This document shows, one piece after another, positions 40,650 to 43,792 of a DNA stretch of 43,792 nt. The notes beneath the pieces were generated by a model. It saw nothing but the letters and a program-made list of their open reading frames with translations. It searched no databases and was not told where the DNA came from. The stretch's first letter is position 1. Every line of letters starts with the position of its first letter. Made by a program: the position numbers and the translations under genes. The stretch is taken from contig NZ_FNYE01000054.1 in the NCBI RefSeq assembly GCF_900108945.1, forward strand, positions 1 to 43,792, read 5' to 3'. This DNA is from Paraburkholderia diazotrophica. Its GTDB lineage: Bacteria; Pseudomonadota; Gammaproteobacteria; Burkholderiales; Burkholderiaceae.

Positions 40650-42359
40650 TTACGCCGGAACAGCCTTCGGTTCAACATGAACCCGGCTTTGAACGACGCG
40701 GAAGCGATTCGCCACGAAGGCTGCGTCGGCGAGCGCGGCGTTGGCAGCCGGGTTGGCGCCCGTGCCGTGGAAGTCCGAGAATGCTGCCGACTGATTGACG
40801 AACACACCGCCCGTCAGGTTGATGGACAGTGCGACGCCGCCGCGAATCGATGCTTCCTCGGCCGCTTCGATTACTTCGGCGTCGGTGCTGTAGACGGAGA
40901 GCGTCAGCGCGCCGTGCTCGGCGGCGATACGTCCGGCCAGGTCGAGCGACTGGCCCGTCGAGTCCGTCGCGATCACGAAGGAGATTGGGCCGAACCACTC
41001 TCGTGTGAACAGTGACTCGTCTTTCGCGGCATCGAGTTGCAGAACCAGCGGGGTGCGCACGCGGGCACCCGTGAACGCCGGGTGTTCGAGTGACTGGCTG
41101 TCCGCGAGAACACGCCCGAGCTTGCGCGCTTCGTCGAGGCGTTGGATCACGCTTTCGTTCTGTATCGCGCCGAGCAGTTCGACGGCGCGGGCCGGATCGG
41201 AGCAGAGTTTCTGGACAGCGCTGGCAATTGCCTCAGCGACGGCATCGAAAGAGATGGTGCCTTCGGCGGTGCGAATGCCTTCGCGCGGCACGTAGATGTT
41301 TTGCGGAGCCGTGCACATCTGTCCCGAGTACAGCGCCAGCGAAAAGGCGATGTTGCGCGCGACCGATTTGAGGTCGTCGGCGGAGTCGATCACGATCTGG
41401 TTGACGCCAGCCTTTTCGGTGAACACTTGTGCCTGGTGCGCGTTGCGCTCCAGCCAGGTACCGTTTTGCGTGCTGCCCGTGAAGTCGATCAGCTTGATTT
41501 CCGGACGGCGCGAGAGGTTCTGGACGAGTTCTCCATCGTTGGGATCGGTCGCGAGCAAGGTCACGACGTTCGGATCGAAGCCGGCTTCATGCAGCACGTC
41601 GCGGGCGATGCGCACGGTGATTGCGAGCGGAAGGATCGCGCCCGGGTGCGGTTTGACGATGACCGTGTTGCCGGTCGCAAGGTCGGCGAAGAGGCCGGGG
41701 TAGCCGTTCCACGTCGGGAACGTGCAGCATCCGAGCAAGAGGGCCGTACCGCGCGGCACGATGTTAAAGCGCTTTTGCATCGCGAGCGGCGGATTCTTGC
41801 CTTGCGGTTTTTCCCAGTGAGCGTCGGCAGGGATGCGGCGCAACTGGTCCCACGCGTACGTGATGGCTTCGAGTGCGCGGTCCTGAGCGTGCGGACCACC
41901 TGCCTGGAACGCCATCATGAAGGCCTGGCCGGTCGTGTGCATCACGCTATAGCCGATCTCGAAGCTCAAGCGATTGATGCGCGCGAGGATTTCGAGGCTC
42001 ACCCCGATCCACGCTTTCGGACCCGCTTCGCGCCATTTGCGTTGGGCTTGGGCGGCGGCAGCGATCAGCGCATCCGGCTCCGACTTCGGGTAGCGGATGC
42101 CAAGCGGAAAACCGAACGGCGATTGCTCTGCGCCTACCGTTTCGCCCGTGCTCGGCTGGTCGAGTTCGAACGTCTTGTTCAGGTGAGCCTTGAATGCCGT
42201 TTCGCCGTCCGCGTTCGCGGTTTCCCCGTACACTTTGGGACTCGGCATTTCCGGGAACGGGCTCCAGTAGCCGCGGGTCTCGATGGCGGTAAGAGCTTTC
42301 TGCAGCGTGTCTTCGTGCTTCGTAAATAGCGGATGGGTCATGGCGGGCGAGGTGCTCAT
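40650..42359 (-). CDS. paaN: Oxepin-CoA ring-opening aldehyde dehydrogenase PaaN (PaaZ-type, without hydratase domain)
   Basis: 569 aa. An aldehyde dehydrogenase fold with CCTFPTWNGYPGLFADLATGN, IDFTGSTQNG, general base Glu315 (FTEKAGVNQ) and catalytic Cys349 (YSGQMCTAPQN). E. coli PaaZ is a fusion of this activity with a MaoC-like hydratase (about 680 aa); here the hydratase domain is absent, as in the PaaN subgroup. A separate hydratase is therefore needed to open the ring. An ATG 18 bases downstream is an alternative start. It is divergent from paaF, with a palindromic operator between them at 42384-42413. Confidence 0.92.
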   Translation of the reverse strand: MSTSPAMTHPLFTKHEDTLQKALTAIETRGYWSPFPEMPSPKVYGETANADGETAFKAHLNKTFELDQPSTGETVGAEQSPFGFPLGIRYPKSEPDALIAAAAQAQRKWREAGPKAWIGVSLEILARINRLSFEIGYSVMHTTGQAFMMAFQAGGPHAQDRALEAITYAWDQLRRIPADAHWEKPQGKNPPLAMQKRFNIVPRGTALLLGCCTFPTWNGYPGLFADLATGNTVIVKPHPGAILPLAITVRIARDVLHEAGFDPNVVTLLATDPNDGELVQNLSRRPEIKLIDFTGSTQNGTWLERNAHQAQVFTEKAGVNQIVIDSADDLKSVARNIAFSLALYSGQMCTAPQNIYVPREGIRTAEGTISFDAVAEAIASAVQKLCSDPARAVELLGAIQNESVIQRLDEARKLGRVLADSQSLEHPAFTGARVRTPLVLQLDAAKDESLFTREWFGPISFVIATDSTGQSLDLAGRIAAEHGALTLSVYSTDAEVIEAAEEASIRGGVALSINLTGGVFVNQSAAFSDFHGTGANPAANAALADAAFVANRFRVVQSRVHVEPKAVPA

Positions 42360-42383
42360 TGAACGTTAGAGGAAACCTTGTCG

Positions 42384-42413
42384 ATTCATTGACCGACCGG
42401 TTGGTTGGTGAAT
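42384..42413. promoter_or_regulatory. Palindromic operator between paaN and paaF (PaaR-like)
   Basis: A 30-bp palindrome with core ACCGACCGGTTGGT and outer ATTCA...TGAAT; 11 of 15 base pairs match around the CC|GG centre. It sits 25 bases from the paaN start and 64 from the paaF start, so one regulator could control both directions. TetR-type regulators (PaaR) control paa genes in beta-proteobacteria and favour such sites; the assignment is inference and no regulator gene is in the window. Confidence 0.6.
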
Positions 42414-42477
42414 GTTAGCATTATTAGGATGCAGCGCGAGCCCCTCGCGCCTGCAGGTAAACACTTAGGAGGAGTGC

Positions 42478-43254
42478 ATGGCTTTCGAGAACATTCTGGT
42501 TGAGACACGTGGCCGCGTAGGTCTTATTACGTTGAACCGTCCGAAGGCGCTCAACGCGCTCAACGACGCTCTGATGGACGAACTGGGTGAAGCCCTGCGA
42601 ACGTTCGACTCGGATGAGGGTGTTGGCGCCATTGTCATCACCGGGAGTGAAAAGGCGTTTGCGGCGGGTGCGGATATCGGAATGATGGCGACCTATTCTT
42701 ATATGGACGTCTACAAGGGCGACTACATCACGCGAAACTGGGAAGCCGTCCGATCGGTTCGAAAGCCGATCATCGCAGCAGTGGCCGGTTTTGCTTTGGG
42801 TGGCGGCTGTGAGCTCGCGATGATGTGCGACATCATCTTTGCCGCCGACACGGCAAAGTTCGGTCAGCCGGAAATCAAACTGGGGATCATGCCGGGTGCG
42901 GGCGGCACCCAGCGACTGCCGCGCGCAGTATCGAAGGCGAAGGCGATGGATATGTGCCTGACGGCCCGGTTTATGGATGCCGCTGAAGCCGAGCGCGCGG
43001 GTCTGGTGTCGCGTGTGATTCCTGCGGCGACGTTAATCGATGAGGCCATCGCCGCGGCAGCGACGATCGCCGAGTTTCCGATGCCGGCGGTGATGATGGT
43101 GAAGGAATCCGTCAACCGCGCTTACGAAACGACTTTGGTCGAGGGTGTGCATTTCGAGCGCCGGCTGTTCCACTCGTTGTTCGCAACCGAGGACCAGAAG
43201 GAGGGGATGGCTGCGTTCGTCGAAAAGCGCAAACCCGTCTTCAAACATCGGTGA
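42478..43254 (+). CDS. paaF: Enoyl-CoA hydratase, PaaF-like
   Basis: 258 aa crotonase. Both catalytic glutamates are present: Glu112 (LGGGCELAMMCDII) and Glu132 (FGQPEIKLGIMPGAGGTQRL), 20 residues apart as in true 2-enoyl-CoA hydratases. RPKALNALND and GSEKAFAAGADI are the usual N-terminal blocks. It likely hydrates 2,3-dehydroadipyl-CoA in phenylacetate breakdown, but such enzymes also serve fatty acid oxidation. A near-perfect AGGAGG lies 5 bases before the ATG. The first rrn promoter starts 22 bases after the stop. Confidence 0.9.
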   Translation: MAFENILVETRGRVGLITLNRPKALNALNDALMDELGEALRTFDSDEGVGAIVITGSEKAFAAGADIGMMATYSYMDVYKGDYITRNWEAVRSVRKPIIAAVAGFALGGGCELAMMCDIIFAADTAKFGQPEIKLGIMPGAGGTQRLPRAVSKAKAMDMCLTARFMDAAEAERAGLVSRVIPAATLIDEAIAAAATIAEFPMPAVMMVKESVNRAYETTLVEGVHFERRLFHSLFATEDQKEGMAAFVEKRKPVFKHR

Positions 43255-43275
43255 TGACAACCGTCGAAAAACCGC

Positions 43276-43304
43276 TTGCAACGGCGGTGGCAAGCGCCTA
43301 GAAT
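43276..43304 (+). promoter_or_regulatory. rrn promoter P1
   Basis: TTGCAA (43276-43281), 17 bases, TAGAAT (43299-43304). The spacer region contains the inverted repeat GCTTGC/GCAAGC (43274-43279 with 43290-43295). Confidence 0.7.
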
Positions 43305-43419
43305 TCCGCTCTTTCGCGCGGCGGACACCGCGGCGCGAGGGAAGCGGGAAAGGCGGGAGAGCCGGCAATGAGGCGGTTTTCCGGCGGCGTCGGCGGGTGC
43401 TGCGGTAGCAAAAAACCTG

Positions 43420-43448
43420 TTGACGAACACCGGAAGGTTCTGCATAAT
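43420..43448 (+). promoter_or_regulatory. rrn promoter P2
   Basis: TTGACG (43420-43425), 17 bases, CATAAT (43443-43448), with the A-run GCAAAAAACC just upstream as an UP-like element. Start near 43455, about 258 bases before 16S. Tandem promoters are usual for rRNA operons. Confidence 0.8.
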
Positions 43449-43501
43449 CTCGTTTCTCTGCTGATGCAGCAACGCAACGAAGGCAAGGCGCCTCGTGCGG
43501 A

Positions 43502-43514
43502 TGTTCTTTAAAAA
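43502..43514 (+). promoter_or_regulatory. boxA antitermination site of the rrn leader
   Basis: TGTTCTTTAAAAA, close to the boxA consensus TGCTCTTTAACAA. NusB/NusE bind here to make the rRNA transcript resistant to Rho. Confidence 0.8.
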
Positions 43515-43618
43515 CTAACAGCCGACAGATGTGGGTGCTCGATGGCGAGCGCACGGTGGTTCTCCGGAATCACCGATAGCGAAAGTAATCGAGTCTCACA
43601 CAGAAAGAAATTGAGGAA

Positions 43619-43650
43619 GGTCCGATGGGGTTGAGAAACCCGGTCGGACC
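43619..43650 (+). other. Leader hairpin upstream of 16S rRNA
   Basis: GGTCCGA/TCGGACC with an inner GGGTT/AACCC stem and GAGA loop. Such leader structures take part in rRNA folding and processing; the long RNase III stem needs the 3' flank, outside the window. Confidence 0.6.
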
Positions 43651-43712
43651 ATCTGTCAGTGATTTTGAGTGAGCGACCGGTTCGTAACAGAACCGAAAAC
43701 AGTAACAGGTTT

Positions 43713-43792
43713 GAACTGAAGAGTTTGATCCTGGCTCAGATTGAACGCTGGCGGCATGCCTTACACATGCAAGTCGGACGGCAGCGCGGGCT
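43713..43792 (+). rRNA. rrs: 16S ribosomal RNA, 5' end (continues past the window)
   Basis: The conserved start GAAGAGTTTGATCCTGGCTC is followed by ATTGAACGCTGGCGGCATGC and ACACATGCAAGTCGGACGG. The C-A-T-G-C-C-T-T variant after GGCGG and the GCAGCGCGGGCT that follows are of Burkholderiaceae type. Position 1 is set by alignment to the E. coli 5' end. About 80 bases are present. Confidence 0.97.

Overview
The window looks like a chromosomal segment of a beta-proteobacterium of the Paraburkholderia/Caballeronia/Burkholderia group. The evidence is the GC-rich coding sequence, Burkholderia-type proteins throughout, the hemA-prfA-prmC-grxD and gph-trpEGDC gene orders, a paaK-paaI-paaG-thiolase-paaN/paaF cluster, and a 16S rRNA 5' end (43713 to the window edge) of Burkholderiaceae type. 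Nearly everything is core-genome housekeeping. I see no prophage, plasmid, integrase, transposase, CRISPR array or tRNA gene.

Layout. 1-6650: end of an amino-acid permease, then a minus-strand run of hemA, prfA, prmC, grxD, ubiX and a LigB-type dioxygenase, preceded by an orphan OmpR-type regulator. 6770-10220 (plus): a 23-codon ORF coupled to a small membrane protein, an aminopeptidase P, an isochorismatase-like hydrolase and a HAD phosphatase. 10256-13170 (minus): an AsmA-like protein and EttA. 13270-14145: a non-coding block built as a very large imperfect palindrome with tandem repeats. 14155-18600 (minus): the ugpBAEC glycerol-3-phosphate importer with a Pho-box-like promoter and a structured 5' UTR. 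18800-19894: ychF. 20339-25162 (plus): a UbiH-family hydroxylase, DsbC, an M61 peptidase and an azoreductase. 25334-34476 (minus): a secreted cholesterol-oxidase-like flavoprotein, ung, a CYTH protein, and rpe-gph-trpL-trpEGDC with a visible transcription attenuator. 34773-36498: apaG, a tiny membrane protein and the lytic transglycosylase MltA. 36629-43254: part of the phenylacetyl-CoA catabolic pathway, with a palindromic operator between the divergent paaN and paaF. 43255 to end: tandem rrn promoters, boxA, leader hairpin and the start of 16S rRNA.

How the genes work together. PaaK activates phenylacetate to its CoA thioester, PaaG isomerises the ring epoxide, PaaN opens and oxidises the ring, PaaF and the thiolase carry out beta-oxidation steps, and PaaI rescues stalled CoA esters. 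The paaABCDE epoxidase is not in the window. The trp genes convert chorismate to indole-glycerol phosphate under leader-peptide control. The ugp genes import glycerol-3-phosphate, probably when phosphate is scarce.

The most unusual signals are non-coding: (i) two 44-base, equal-length copies of a two-hairpin element (18482-18535 and 22503-22560) with compensatory stem changes, one in the ugpB 5' UTR; (ii) the 222-bp-armed palindrome upstream of ettA; (iii) the trpL attenuator; (iv) a 13-bp minisatellite between ugpE and ugpC; (v) a sliding-clamp-like motif in the N-terminal tail of Ung. All function assignments come from reading motifs and remembered families; no search was run.
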